Both the position numbers and the translations under genes were made by a program. Positions 14,967 to 23,188 of a stretch of 32,478 nucleotides of DNA are shown here, piece by piece (the first letter of the stretch is position 1; each line of letters starts with the position of its first letter). The notes beneath the pieces are model-generated. The model did no database searches. It was not told where the DNA came from and was given only the letters and a program-made list of their open reading frames with translations. This stretch comes from Acidobacteriota bacterium (GTDB lineage: Bacteria; Actinomycetota; Acidimicrobiia; Acidimicrobiales; RAAP-2): contig JAGXAY010000016.1 in assembly GCA_018971385.1 (NCBI GenBank), positions 1-32,478 of the forward strand, in the 5' to 3' direction.

Positions 14967-16147
14967 CCCAGACCGCCCCCGTGATGAGGGACCCGGGAGA
15001 GGATGGTCGCTTCGGCGACTTTGGGGGACGCTTCGTTCCCGAAGCCCTCATTCCCGCGTGCGAGGAGCTCCACGACGCGTTTCGCGACGCCTGGACTGAC
15101 GACGCGTTTCGTGAGGAGTTCCACCACGTTCTGCGCGAGTTTGGCGGTCGCCCCACTCCTATCACGTACCTCGCGCGGCTCTCGGAGTCGCTGGGTGTGA
15201 GGGTCTACGCCAAGCGCGAAGACCTCGCCCACACCGGAAGTCACAAGATCAATAACGTCGTCGGCCAGACCCTCCTCACCCGACGCATGGGCAAGACCCG
15301 CGTCATCGCCGAAACCGGCGCGGGCCAGCACGGTGTCGCCACGGCGACGGCGGCGGCCCGACTCGGTCTGGACTGCACGGTCTACATGGGTGAACTCGAC
15401 ACCCAGCGACAGGCCCTCAACGTGTTTCGCATGGAACTCCTGGGGGCGAAGGTGGTGCCGGTGACCTCCGGTAGTCGAACCCTCAAGGACGCCGTCAATG
15501 AGGCGATGCGCGAGTGGGTGACCTGCGTCGACGACACCCACTACTGCCTCGGCTCCGTCATGGGCCCCCACCCCTTCCCGTGGATGGTGCGGGAGTTTCA
15601 GTCCATCATCGGGCACGAGGCGTCGCGCCAGATGGCGGAGTTGGGGGTCGGCACCCCCGACGTGGTCGTCGCCTGCGTCGGAGGCGGGTCGAACGCGGCT
15701 GGCATCTTCGCCGGGTTCGCCGACTCGACGGCTGAACTCGTCGGGGTGGAGGCCGCCGGTGGTGCCGCCATCTCCGGAGGACAACCCGGAGTGCTCCACG
15801 GTATGAAGTCGATGCTCCTTCAGTCCGAATCCGGACAGATCGAGGAGGCGGAGTCCATCTCGGCCGGCCTCGACTACCCGGGTATCGGTCCCGAGCACGC
15901 CCACCTCGCCGCCATCGGTCGGGCGCGCTACGTGGGAATGGCCGACGAACCCGTGATCGAGGCGTTGCAGTTGCTCAGTAGCTCGGAGGGGATCATCCCG
16001 GCCCTCGAATCCGCGCACGCCGTCGCCTGGATTGCCCGAGAAGCCGGACGAGAGATTCCTTCGGGATCGACGGTGCTCCTGAATCTCTCGGGTCGAGGAG
16101 ACAAGGACGTCGCCCAGGTGCGCGACATCTTGAAGGGCCGTTCGTGA
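14963..16147 (+). CDS. trpB: Tryptophan synthase beta chain
   Basis: TrpB uses pyridoxal phosphate to join indole and serine. The 394-residue protein starts ahead of [13 protein letters not shown], the family opening. Lys95 in HTGSHKINN is the PLP Schiff-base lysine, ETGAGQHG holds the catalytic glutamate, and GGGSNAAG binds the cofactor phosphate. [10 protein letters not shown] closes the protein as usual. This is the ordinary TrpB1 type that pairs with TrpA, which is encoded next with a four-base GTGA overlap. All key residues are present. Confidence 0.97.
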   Translation: MTQTAPVMRDPGEDGRFGDFGGRFVPEALIPACEELHDAFRDAWTDDAFREEFHHVLREFGGRPTPITYLARLSESLGVRVYAKREDLAHTGSHKINNVVGQTLLTRRMGKTRVIAETGAGQHGVATATAAARLGLDCTVYMGELDTQRQALNVFRMELLGAKVVPVTSGSRTLKDAVNEAMREWVTCVDDTHYCLGSVMGPHPFPWMVREFQSIIGHEASRQMAELGVGTPDVVVACVGGGSNAAGIFAGFADSTAELVGVEAAGGAAISGGQPGVLHGMKSMLLQSESGQIEEAESISAGLDYPGIGPEHAHLAAIGRARYVGMADEPVIEALQLLSSSEGIIPALESAHAVAWIAREAGREIPSGSTVLLNLSGRGDKDVAQVRDILKGRS

Positions 16148-16902
16148 ACTCGCTCGAACGCCACCTCCGCGAGCGCCGCGACGCCGGCCAGTCGTCCTTC
16201 GTGCCCTACCTGATGGCGGGCATGGTCCCCGACTGGCGCGACCACCTGGAGGCCCTCGTCGCCGCGGGCGCGGCGGCCGTTGAAGTGGGGGTGCCCTTCT
16301 CCGACCCCATCTTGGACGGTGTGGTTATTCAACGAGCGGCCCTCGCGTCACTCGAGGCCGGAACGACTCCGGAGGGAGTCTTCGCCGAACTCGCCCGACG
16401 TCCCCTCGGAGTTCCCGTCATCGTCATGACCTACTTCAATATCTTCCACCACCTGGGCATGGAGCGAAGCGCCTCTCTCCTCCACGACGCCGGGGTGTCG
16501 GGAGTGATCATTCCCGACCTCACCCTCGAAGAGGCGGGCCCGTGGCGCGAGGCCGTTACTGGTCGGGACATCGACACGGTCCTCCTGGTCGCTCCCTCCT
16601 CGCCGGAGGCTCGGGTCGAAAAGATTGCTCGGGCCGCGCAAGGATTCGTCTACGCGGCGTCTCGCATGGCCGTGACGGGACAGGCCGAGGACACCGGGGA
16701 CGCCGGCGCCGTCGTCGACCGGGTCCGGCGCCACAGTGACCTACCGGTCTTCGTCGGTATCGGTATCTCTACCCCCGAACAAGCTCGTCACGCCTACTCC
16801 ATAGCCGACGGCGCCATCGTGGGGTCGGCCCTCGTTGATCGGGTGCTGCGGGGAATGAGTGCTCTCGAGACCGAAGCCTTCGCCCGGGACTTTGTGCTCT
16901 AG
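16144..16902 (+). CDS. trpA: Tryptophan synthase alpha chain
   Basis: TrpA cleaves indole-3-glycerol phosphate and passes indole through the tunnel to TrpB. The 252-residue TIM barrel has the two catalytic acids at Glu47 and Asp58 in [14 protein letters not shown]. The loop [11 protein letters not shown] replaces the more usual VYLLSRAGVTG form. The N-terminal substrate segment reads [10 protein letters not shown] in place of the common YLTAGFPD, a modest divergence at the active-site entrance. The GTG overlaps the trpB stop. This is the last gene of the trp operon; no terminator hairpin follows clearly in the next 60 bases. Confidence 0.95.
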   Translation: MNSLERHLRERRDAGQSSFVPYLMAGMVPDWRDHLEALVAAGAAAVEVGVPFSDPILDGVVIQRAALASLEAGTTPEGVFAELARRPLGVPVIVMTYFNIFHHLGMERSASLLHDAGVSGVIIPDLTLEEAGPWREAVTGRDIDTVLLVAPSSPEARVEKIARAAQGFVYAASRMAVTGQAEDTGDAGAVVDRVRRHSDLPVFVGIGISTPEQARHAYSIADGAIVGSALVDRVLRGMSALETEAFARDFVL

Positions 16903-17034
16903 TTCGACGAATCCATCCCCTCGCTACCCTGTCACCACATCTCCTAATCCACCACCGCAGCGCTAGGACCTGGTAGAGAGGGAGGGTAATTAACACGTGG
17001 GTGAGCCACGTGAACAACACCCGGGGGGGTAAAG
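16903..17034 (+). promoter_or_regulatory. Promoter region of the acetate transporter, with an inverted repeat
   Basis: This 132-bp gap has no gene. A perfect seven-base inverted repeat, CACGTGG-GTGAG-CCACGTG, occupies 16994-17012, beginning just after an AT-rich GGTAATTAAC stretch (16985-16994) that may contain the -10 box. The repeat could be an operator or a 5' hairpin. A run of seven G (17023-17029) provides the ribosome site six bases before the ATG. No T-tract terminator for trpA is visible. Confidence 0.4.
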
Positions 17035-17580
17035 ATGAGTGAACACCGAGTAGCCGATCCTGGTCCTTTAGGACTAGCCGGTTTCGCCATGACGACGTTT
17101 ATGTTGAGTTCGGCCAACGCCCACCTGTGGGGTGGCAACGGGGCGGGAGCAGCCCTGTCGCTCGCCCTCGTCTACGGAGGGCTCGCTCAACTACTCGCCG
17201 GAATGTGGGAGTTTGTGCGCAAGAACACATTCGGGGCCTTGGCCTTCACGTCCTACGGCGCGTTCTGGATTGGGGTCTACCTACTCCTCGAAGTAGTGAA
17301 GAGCCCGACCTCTCTGGCGGTCTACCTGTTGAGTTGGACCATTTTTACGTTCTACATGTGGATCGCCAGTTTTCAAGCCTCGAAGATGTTGGCCATCCTC
17401 TTCACCCTGCTTCTCGTCACCTTCGTCTTCTTGACCATCGGCGCCTGGGGTGCCGGTCACGTGGGCTTGACGAAGGCCGGGGGCTGGTTCGGAATCGCGA
17501 CGGCGCTCGTCGCCTGGTACATCTCGGCCGCCGGGGTGACGAACGAGACCGCCGGACGAAAAGTACTGCCGACGTTGTAG
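17035..17580 (+). CDS. GPR1/FUN34/YaaH-family acetate (succinate) transporter
   Basis: A 181-residue, six-helix membrane protein of the AceTr family, which includes Escherichia SatP and fungal Ady2/Ato and moves acetate or succinate across the inner membrane. The N-terminal signature is present as DPGPLGLAGFAMTTF (from about residue 8), with Asp replacing the first Asn of the usual NPAPLGL. The second signature EFVRKNTFGALAFTSYGAFW (about 60-79) is nearly canonical. Hydrophobic helices fall roughly at 12-33, 40-58, 71-87, 93-113, 118-138 and 147-168. No signal peptide is cleaved. Acetyl-CoA synthetase follows on the same strand, so acetate is the likely substrate. Only a strong hairpin separates the two genes. 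Confidence 0.9.
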   Translation: MSEHRVADPGPLGLAGFAMTTFMLSSANAHLWGGNGAGAALSLALVYGGLAQLLAGMWEFVRKNTFGALAFTSYGAFWIGVYLLLEVVKSPTSLAVYLLSWTIFTFYMWIASFQASKMLAILFTLLLVTFVFLTIGAWGAGHVGLTKAGGWFGIATALVAWYISAAGVTNETAGRKVLPTL

Positions 17581-17582
17581 TG

Positions 17583-17629
17583 ACAACTCCCTCCACCCGG
17601 GTGACGGTCACTCGGGTGGAGGGAGTTGT
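17583..17629 (+). terminator. Strong hairpin between the acetate transporter and acs
   Basis: A near-perfect 47-base palindrome starts two bases after the transporter stop. The left arm ACAACTCCCTCCACCCG pairs fully with CGGGTGGAGGGAGTTGT, and the inner GTGAC and GTCAC arms extend it. The only non-Watson-Crick pair is G17600 with T17612, which is a wobble in RNA. The RNA stem could reach 22 bp, less if the tiny loop opens. The downstream sequence is T-rich but interrupted (TGTCGTGTCTTC), so this is a terminator of the hairpin-only kind or a partial terminator/processing site before acs. It could also act as a DNA cruciform or mRNA stabiliser. Confidence 0.6.
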
Positions 17630-17637
17630 GTCGTGTC

Positions 17638-17684
17638 TTCATAATATGAAAGTTGACAGGAGTGCCATATTCCTGTCCGGGGGG
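17638..17684 (+). promoter_or_regulatory. acs upstream region: -10 candidate, two dyads and ribosome site
   Basis: TTCATA-A-TATGAA (17638-17650) is a perfect six-base dyad that contains the possible -10 boxes CATAAT and TAATAT. Just downstream, GACAGGA-N9-TCCTGTC (17655-17677) is a perfect seven-base inverted repeat that would lie at the start of the acs leader. A perfect TTGACA at 17653 overlaps it, but no suitable -10 sits 16-18 bp further on, so I do not call it a -35. A G-rich ribosome site (17679-17686) precedes the ATG. Together these suggest control at the acs promoter or leader. Confidence 0.4.
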
Positions 17685-17692
17685 AGATCATC

Positions 17693-19663
17693 ATGAGCGA
17701 ACAAGGATTAGAAGCACTCTTCAGCGAAACCAGGCAGTTCCCGCCCTCGCCGGAGTTCGTCGCTCAAGCCAACGCCCGTGACGACATTTACGACATCGCG
17801 AACGCCGACCCCGAGGCCTGGTGGCGCCAGCAAGCCACTCGTCTGACGTGGACGAAGGAACCAACGACCACGCTCGAGTGGGACCTACCGAACGCTCGCT
17901 GGTTCGCCGACGGTGAGTTGAACGCGAGCTACAACTGCGTCGACCGCCACGTGGAAGCCGGACTCGGTAGTCGCGTGGCGCTGCACTGGATCGCCGATCA
18001 ACCGGGCGAGGAACGGGTCATCACCTACTCGGACCTTCACCGCATGGTCCAACAGGCCGCGAACGCCCTCGAGGAACTCGGGGTGTCGGCCGGGGACCGA
18101 GTCGCGATCTACATGCCCATGATCCCTGAAGCGGTCGTCGCCATGCTGGCCGTCGTGCGCCTTGGAGCGATGCACTCGGTCGTCTTTGGAGGTTTCGCGG
18201 CGGACGCACTCGCGTCGCGCATTCAGGACTCTGACTGTCGAGTCGTCATCACCGCGGACGGGGCTTTTCGCCGCGGCAGTGTCTCACCCCTCAAGCCCGC
18301 CGTCGACCAGGCCCTCCAGTCCTGCCCCGGCGTGACCAAAGTTCTCGTGGTCCAGCGCACCCACTCGCCGGTCGACTGGGTGGAGGGTCGCGACCACTGG
18401 TGGCACGAGACCGTCGACCGCCAGTCACCGGAACACACCTGGCGGGCCTTTAACGCCGAGCACCCGATGTTCATTATGTACACCTCCGGTACCACCGCTA
18501 AGCCCAAGGGGATCTTTCACACCACTGGGGGGTACCTCACCCAGGCCGCGACGACCTACCACTACGTCTTTGACCACAAGCCCGAGACCGACGTCTGCTG
18601 GACCGCCGCCGACATCGGGTGGATCACGGGACACAGCTACATCGTCTACGGTCCCCTCATCAACGCGGCCACCCAGGTGATGTACGAGGGTCTGCCCGAC
18701 TCGGGGGGCAAGGATCGTTGGTGGCGCATCATCGAGGAGCAGAAGGTCACCGTCCTCTACACCGCCCCGACCACCATTCGCACTCTGATGAAGTGGGGCC
18801 ACCAGATTCCGGCCGAGCACGATCTCTCCTCTCTCCGCCTGCTCGGAACGGTCGGGGAGCCGATCAATCCCGAGGCCTGGATCTGGTACCACACCTTCAT
18901 CGGGGCCGAGCGCTGCCCCATCGTGGACACCTGGTGGCAGACCGAGACCGGCGCCATCATGGCGACCCCGCTCCCCGGCGTGACCGCCACGAAACCGGGT
19001 GCCGCGATGCGTCCCTTCCCGGGCATCTCCCTCGAAGTCGTGAATGAACAGGGCCACGTCGTCGGCCACGGACAGGGTGGCTATCTCGTCATCACCCGCC
19101 CCTGGCCCTCCATGACCCGCGGAATCTGGGGCGACCCGCAGCGCTTCTTCGACACCTACTGGAGCCGTTTCGAGGGCCGCTACTTCGCCGGAGACGGCGC
19201 CAAGTACGACGAGGACGGTGACCTCTGGCTCCTCGGTCGCGTCGACGACGTCATGAACATCTCGGGTCACCGGCTGTCCACCACCGAGGTGGAGCACGCG
19301 CTCGTCTCCCACCACAGCGTCGCCGAGGCGGCCGTCGTGGGAGCCAGTGACGAGCACACCGGCCAGGCCATCGTCGCCTTCGTGACGCTGAAACTCTCGG
19401 CCACCGACGCCGAGGCCGATCACGCTCAGACCATTGACGCGCTGCGCCAGCACGTGGCCCAGGTCATTAGCCCGATCGCGAAGCCCCGCCAGATCATCCT
19501 CACCCCGGAGTTACCGAAGACCCGGTCGGGAAAGATCATGCGTCGACTACTACGCGACGTCGCCGAGAATCGCCAGTTGGGCGACGTCACGACCCTGACC
19601 GACCCGACGGTGGTGAACATGATCGCCGGGCTCATGGGCAACCACGCCGCCGACGACGACTAG
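17693..19663 (+). CDS. acs: Acetyl-CoA synthetase (AMP-forming)
   Basis: Acs activates acetate to acetyl-AMP and then acetyl-CoA. The 656-residue protein has the ANL-superfamily layout: a large N-terminal domain to about residue 525 and a mobile C-terminal domain. The N-terminal ACS segment has the DPEAWWRQQA and LTWTKEPTT region. The ATP loop reads YTSGTTAKPKG, with Ala where the commonest form has Gly. The acyl pocket shows TADIGWITGHSY and the tryptophan of WWQTETG that selects for acetate. Lys614 in KTRSGKIMRR is the catalytic lysine that is reversibly acetylated in other bacteria. The ATG at 17693 has a G-rich ribosome site. Its partner is the upstream acetate transporter. Its stop overlaps the stop of the convergent oxidoreductase. 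Confidence 0.96.
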   Translation: MSEQGLEALFSETRQFPPSPEFVAQANARDDIYDIANADPEAWWRQQATRLTWTKEPTTTLEWDLPNARWFADGELNASYNCVDRHVEAGLGSRVALHWIADQPGEERVITYSDLHRMVQQAANALEELGVSAGDRVAIYMPMIPEAVVAMLAVVRLGAMHSVVFGGFAADALASRIQDSDCRVVITADGAFRRGSVSPLKPAVDQALQSCPGVTKVLVVQRTHSPVDWVEGRDHWWHETVDRQSPEHTWRAFNAEHPMFIMYTSGTTAKPKGIFHTTGGYLTQAATTYHYVFDHKPETDVCWTAADIGWITGHSYIVYGPLINAATQVMYEGLPDSGGKDRWWRIIEEQKVTVLYTAPTTIRTLMKWGHQIPAEHDLSSLRLLGTVGEPINPEAWIWYHTFIGAERCPIVDTWWQTETGAIMATPLPGVTATKPGAAMRPFPGISLEVVNEQGHVVGHGQGGYLVITRPWPSMTRGIWGDPQRFFDTYWSRFEGRYFAGDGAKYDEDGDLWLLGRVDDVMNISGHRLSTTEVEHALVSHHSVAEAAVVGASDEHTGQAIVAFVTLKLSATDAEADHAQTIDALRQHVAQVISPIAKPRQIILTPELPKTRSGKIMRRLLRDVAENRQLGDVTTLTDPTVVNMIAGLMGNHAADDD

Positions 19664-21072
19664 GAGTCGAAACCGAGCCCCAGAACGTCCAGCAGTCGGA
19701 GCCACAGGTTGCGCCGCCCCCCACGGGTGTCGGCCCGGTGGATGGACCACTGAGTGAGACGGATGAACAGCCACCGGAACGGTTCGGGCGGGAAGGGCCA
19801 CGGCTTCTTTCTCACCATGCGCAGGCGGGTGCGTTCCGTCTCGAGTCCGTCGGCGAGATCGAGCATGGTGTTGGCGGCGAATCGCGTCGCCCCCACCCCG
19901 AGTCCGGTGAAACCGACGGCGTAGACGACGCGCCCGCCGTGAGCGGTGCCCCAGAAGGGAGAGAAACGGGTGCAGGTGTCGATCGCCCCGCCCCAGCCGT
20001 GAGTGAACTTGATGCCCGCTAGTTGGGGGAACGTGTCGAGGAAGTGGGCGGCCAAGGTGGCGAACGTCTCGGCGTTGAACTCGTAGTGTCGCTGGACCCG
20101 TCCGCGGAAGTGGTAGATCGCGTCGTATCCTCCCCAGAGGATCGAGCCGTCCGCCGTCAGTCGGTAGTAGTGGAACTGGTTTCCGGCGTCGGAGACCCCC
20201 TCGCGCCCGGCCCACCCAATGGCCGCTCGCTGTTCCGCACTGAGGGGCTCGGTCACGATCTGGTAGTCAAAGACGGGGACGACGTACTTGCGGACGGACC
20301 TCACGAGAGAGGGCCACACGTTGGTCGCGAGGGCCACGCGGGCCGCCGTGACCGCCCCGTAGGGAGTGATGACCCTCACGCCACCGCTCACGTCCTCTAA
20401 CTTCTCGGCCCGAGTGTTCTCGTAGATCTCGACGCCGAGGCGCAGACACGCCCGTTCGAGGCCCCAGACGAGACGCGCCGGATCCACCATGGCCGTTCCG
20501 TCGGGGTCGAAGAGACCTCCGAGATACCGGGGGGAGTTGACCCGACGTCGAACCTCCTCGGCGCCGAGCACCGTCACGTGGTCGCCCGCCGCGTTGCGAC
20601 GCGCCGCCTCCTCTTCGATATCGCGAAGCTGCCACTCTTCGAGGGCGACCCGCAACTCGCCGGTACGTTCGAAGTCGCACTCGATCCCGTAGCGGGCGAT
20701 CGTCGCCTCAATCTCGTCCAAGTTTTCGCGAGCGAGACGTTCGATCTCGACCATCTCGTCGCCGAAACGGCGCGCGCCGTTCATGAATCCGTGAGTGAGC
20801 GAGGCGGAGAGAAAGCCACCGTTTCGCCCCGAGGCTCCGGCGCCCGTTTCGTACTGTTCGATGACGACGACGTGTCGCCCCGGGTCTCGCTCCTTAGCGA
20901 GCAGGGCGCTCCAGAGTCCGGTGTACCCGGCCCCCACGACACAGAGGTCGGCCCCTACCTCTCCGACGAGGGCCGGACGCGACTCGGGTTCGAGGGGATC
21001 GGAGTCGAGCCACCACAGATCGGGCTGAAGTTCCCGTAAATGCCGCAGAACAAAGGTGTCTTTGTCGTCCAT
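19660..21072 (-). CDS. FAD-dependent oxidoreductase, DAO family
   Basis: A 470-residue flavoprotein of the D-amino-acid-oxidase/glycine-oxidase fold, similar in layout to PuuB-type gamma-glutamylputrescine oxidases. The dinucleotide-binding GAGYTG is at about residues 47-52 with Glu72 at the end of the second strand, and SGRNGGF (81-87) is the FAD contact typical of this group. The C-terminal GFTGLGVGATR block completes FAD binding. A 40-residue leader precedes the Rossmann fold. The substrate is unknown; an amine or amino acid is inferred. The ATG at 21072 is chosen, but a GTG at 21096 would add eight residues. A TAGACT box (21125-21130) could be its promoter. The OYE gene is 83 bp upstream on the same strand. 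Confidence 0.85.
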   Translation of the reverse strand: MDDKDTFVLRHLRELQPDLWWLDSDPLEPESRPALVGEVGADLCVVGAGYTGLWSALLAKERDPGRHVVVIEQYETGAGASGRNGGFLSASLTHGFMNGARRFGDEMVEIERLARENLDEIEATIARYGIECDFERTGELRVALEEWQLRDIEEEAARRNAAGDHVTVLGAEEVRRRVNSPRYLGGLFDPDGTAMVDPARLVWGLERACLRLGVEIYENTRAEKLEDVSGGVRVITPYGAVTAARVALATNVWPSLVRSVRKYVVPVFDYQIVTEPLSAEQRAAIGWAGREGVSDAGNQFHYYRLTADGSILWGGYDAIYHFRGRVQRHYEFNAETFATLAAHFLDTFPQLAGIKFTHGWGGAIDTCTRFSPFWGTAHGGRVVYAVGFTGLGVGATRFAANTMLDLADGLETERTRLRMVRKKPWPFPPEPFRWLFIRLTQWSIHRADTRGGRRNLWLRLLDVLGLGFDS

Positions 21073-21155
21073 AGAGCCGGCCCTTCGGCCGCTCACCCCG
21101 CATCCCGTCTCGTCGCGTGGCTGCAGTCTACCGGGGGAGGCCCCGTCGAGCCGGG

Positions 21156-22217
21156 TTACGCGCGAACGGTGCGCGCCCGGTCAAACTGGACCGGCCAGGC
21201 GATGACCTCACCGAGCGCCTCCGCCGCCTCGAGGGCGAAGCGGGGGTTACGTAGGGCCGCGCGGGCCACCATGACGGCGTCGGCTCGACCCGCGGCAACA
21301 ATCTCCTCGGCCTGGTCGGCAGTGGTGATGAGGCCCACCGCACTCACCGTCACCCCTCGTGAACGTAGAGCCTCCGCGAGGGGCACCTGGTAACCGGGGC
21401 CGATTGGAATCGCGGCTCCAGCGACGTTCCCGCCACTCGACACGTCCACGAGATCCACACCGCGCTCCATTAGTTGCTCGGCGACCCACGCGGTATCGTC
21501 CACGGTCAATCCACCCTCGGTCCAGTCCGTCGCCGAGACGCGCACGAAGAGGGGAGTGGGACTGAGTGCGCGCAGGTCGCTCGCAATCTCGAAGAGCAAG
21601 CGAGCTCGGTTCTCCAGCGAGCCCCCGTACTCGTCCTCGCGCTGATTGGAGAGGGGCGACATGAACTCGTGAAGGAGGTAGCCGTGGGCCGCGTGAATCT
21701 CGAGGACGTCAAAACCGGCGCGCAGGGCCCGGGTGGCGGCCGCGACGAAGTCCTGACGCACGTCGGCCAGGTCGTCGATCGTCAGCGCGCGAGGAGTGGG
21801 GTAGCCCTCGAAGGGGATCGCCGACGGTGCGACGGCTTCCCAACCTCCCTCCTGCGCACTCGCGAACGGGTGATCCGCCCAGGGTTGCATCGTCGAACCC
21901 TTTCGACCGGCGTGGGCGAGTTGCATACCGGCGAGGGTGCCCTGCGAGTGGAGAAACTCCACTACACCTCGCCAGGCCTCCTCCTGGTCGTCCCGGTAGA
22001 TACCGGGACACGCGATGGAGATGCGTCCCTCGGGAGAGACCGCGGTCGCCTCGCTCATGACGAGACCAAATCCACCCGTCGCGAAGGAACCGAGGTGGAC
22101 CCGGTGCCACTCTCCCACCACACCGTCGACCGCGGAGTACTGGCACATGGGGGCCACCCACAAGCGGTTGGGGAAGGACGTGGTGCGCAGGGTGAGCGGG
22201 GAGAAGAGGGCGGACAC
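21156..22217 (-). CDS. Old-yellow-enzyme family NADH:flavin oxidoreductase (YqjM-like)
   Basis: A 353-residue FMN protein of the old yellow enzyme family, likely an NAD(P)H-dependent reductase of activated C=C bonds. The N-terminus LFSPLTLRTTSFPNRLWVAP leads to MCQYS, with Cys25 and Tyr27 as in Bacillus YqjM (the thermophilic-like class). QLAHAGRKG and the paired histidines of EIHAAHGYLLHEFMSPLSN, then REDEYGGSLENR, are the FMN and substrate-binding blocks. The GTG at 22217 has an AAGGAG ribosome site six bases upstream; the frame is open 84 codons further but that part is antisense to the next gene and not conserved. It is divergent from the FAH-family gene. The physiological substrate is unknown. 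Confidence 0.93.
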   Translation of the reverse strand: MSALFSPLTLRTTSFPNRLWVAPMCQYSAVDGVVGEWHRVHLGSFATGGFGLVMSEATAVSPEGRISIACPGIYRDDQEEAWRGVVEFLHSQGTLAGMQLAHAGRKGSTMQPWADHPFASAQEGGWEAVAPSAIPFEGYPTPRALTIDDLADVRQDFVAAATRALRAGFDVLEIHAAHGYLLHEFMSPLSNQREDEYGGSLENRARLLFEIASDLRALSPTPLFVRVSATDWTEGGLTVDDTAWVAEQLMERGVDLVDVSSGGNVAGAAIPIGPGYQVPLAEALRSRGVTVSAVGLITTADQAEEIVAAGRADAVMVARAALRNPRFALEAAEALGEVIAWPVQFDRARTVRA

Positions 22218-22313
22218 GGGGGGCTCCTTACGAATCAGACCCTTCGAGGTTAGGGGTGTCGCCCGGTTAATTAGTCGTATGCTTTTAGGACTACCTCGCA
22301 TTAAGGAGATTCT
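22218..22313. promoter_or_regulatory. Divergent promoter region between the OYE and FAH-family genes
   Basis: On the plus strand TATGCT (22278-22283) could serve the FAH-family gene, with AAGGAG (22303-22308) five bases before its GTG. On the minus strand TAACCT (22247-22252) could serve the OYE gene, with AAGGAG (plus-strand 22224-22229) six bases before its GTG. Unlike several other starts here, both genes have true Shine-Dalgarno sites and short leaders. No clear operator symmetry is seen. Confidence 0.35.
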
Positions 22314-23171
22314 GTGCGACTCGCCACCCGCCACGGCCGTGCCCACCTCGTCACCGACCAGGGCTTTGTCGACGTCTCCGCCGCCAGCCACGGACGCTTC
22401 TCCCACCGCGTCATCGATCTGCTCACCCAACTCGACGAGGTGGGGACGTGGTGGGACGAGGTCCACCACGAGGTGACCGAGGAGCTCGTCGCCGACCCGG
22501 CCCTCGACGCCGGACTCGGACCGGTCGTGGACCAGCCGTCACAGATCTTCGCCGTCGGCCTGAACTACCACGAGCACGCGCGCGAGATGGGCCTGCCGTC
22601 GCCCACCACGCCCATGATCTTCACCAAGTTCGTCTCCTCGCTCGCGGGAACCGGCTCACCCATACCTCGCGTCAGTGACTCCGTCGACTGGGAGTCCGAG
22701 CTCGTCGTGGTCATCGGTCGCGGGGGACGACACCTCACCCCCGAGACGGCCCTCGACGCCGTCGCGGGATACTGCGTGGGTCAAGACGTCTCCGACCGCG
22801 AGCTACAGATGGCCGCCTCGCCACCCCAGTTCTCCCTCGGAAAGTCCTGGCCCAACTTCACGGTCACCGGGCCGTGGATCACCACCCGCGACGAGGTGGG
22901 CGATCCCCAGAATCTGGGTATCCGCTGCGACGTGTCGGAGGTCACCTTCCAGAACTCGACCACCCGCGACATGGTGTTCACGGTGGCCGAGGTCGTCTCG
23001 TACCTCTCTCGCGTGGTCGAGCTTCGACCGGGTGACCTTATTTTCACGGGATCACCCGAGGGCGTGGGACAGGGCCAAAAGCCCCCGCGATTCCTCGACG
23101 AGGGTGACATCGTCGACACGCGAATCGAGAAGTTGGGGTCGATTCGCAACACCGTGGTGGCGCCCTTTTGA
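22314..23171 (+). CDS. Fumarylacetoacetate hydrolase (FAH) family protein
   Basis: A 285-residue member of the FAH superfamily, metal-dependent enzymes that hydrolyse or decarboxylate C-C bonds in 2-oxo acids, often in aromatic catabolism. An N-terminal domain (about 1-70) precedes the catalytic beta-roll. The blocks FAVGLNYHEHA, PMIFTKF and the metal-binding ExE in DWESEL (Glu127 and Glu129), with Asp158 in GQDVSDRELQ, are intact. The glycine-rich end GDLIFTGSPEGVGQG is typical. Activity could be 2-hydroxyhepta-2,4-diene-1,7-dioate isomerase, acylpyruvase or another; sequence alone does not decide. The GTG start has a clear AAGGAG site. No other ring-cleavage genes lie in the window. Confidence 0.92.
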   Translation: MRLATRHGRAHLVTDQGFVDVSAASHGRFSHRVIDLLTQLDEVGTWWDEVHHEVTEELVADPALDAGLGPVVDQPSQIFAVGLNYHEHAREMGLPSPTTPMIFTKFVSSLAGTGSPIPRVSDSVDWESELVVVIGRGGRHLTPETALDAVAGYCVGQDVSDRELQMAASPPQFSLGKSWPNFTVTGPWITTRDEVGDPQNLGIRCDVSEVTFQNSTTRDMVFTVAEVVSYLSRVVELRPGDLIFTGSPEGVGQGQKPPRFLDEGDIVDTRIEKLGSIRNTVVAPF

Positions 23172-23182
23172 CCACCACCACC

Positions 23183-23188
23183 AAAAAA
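23183..23188 (-). terminator. T-tract after tRNA-Pro
   Basis: Six consecutive T directly follow the encoded CCA on the minus strand. The T arm and acceptor stem of the tRNA could serve as the hairpin before it. Between here and the FAH-family gene stop on the other strand there are only 11 more bases. Confidence 0.4.

Noticed and set aside
17653-17658. Perfect TTGACA as the -35 box of acs
   Set aside because: No -10-like hexamer occurs 16-18 bp downstream. The hexamer forms part of an inverted repeat instead.
22218-22469. 84-codon N-terminal extension of the OYE protein
   Set aside because: It runs antisense through the divergent promoter and the FAH-family start. The GTG at 22217 has an AAGGAG site and begins the conserved fold.
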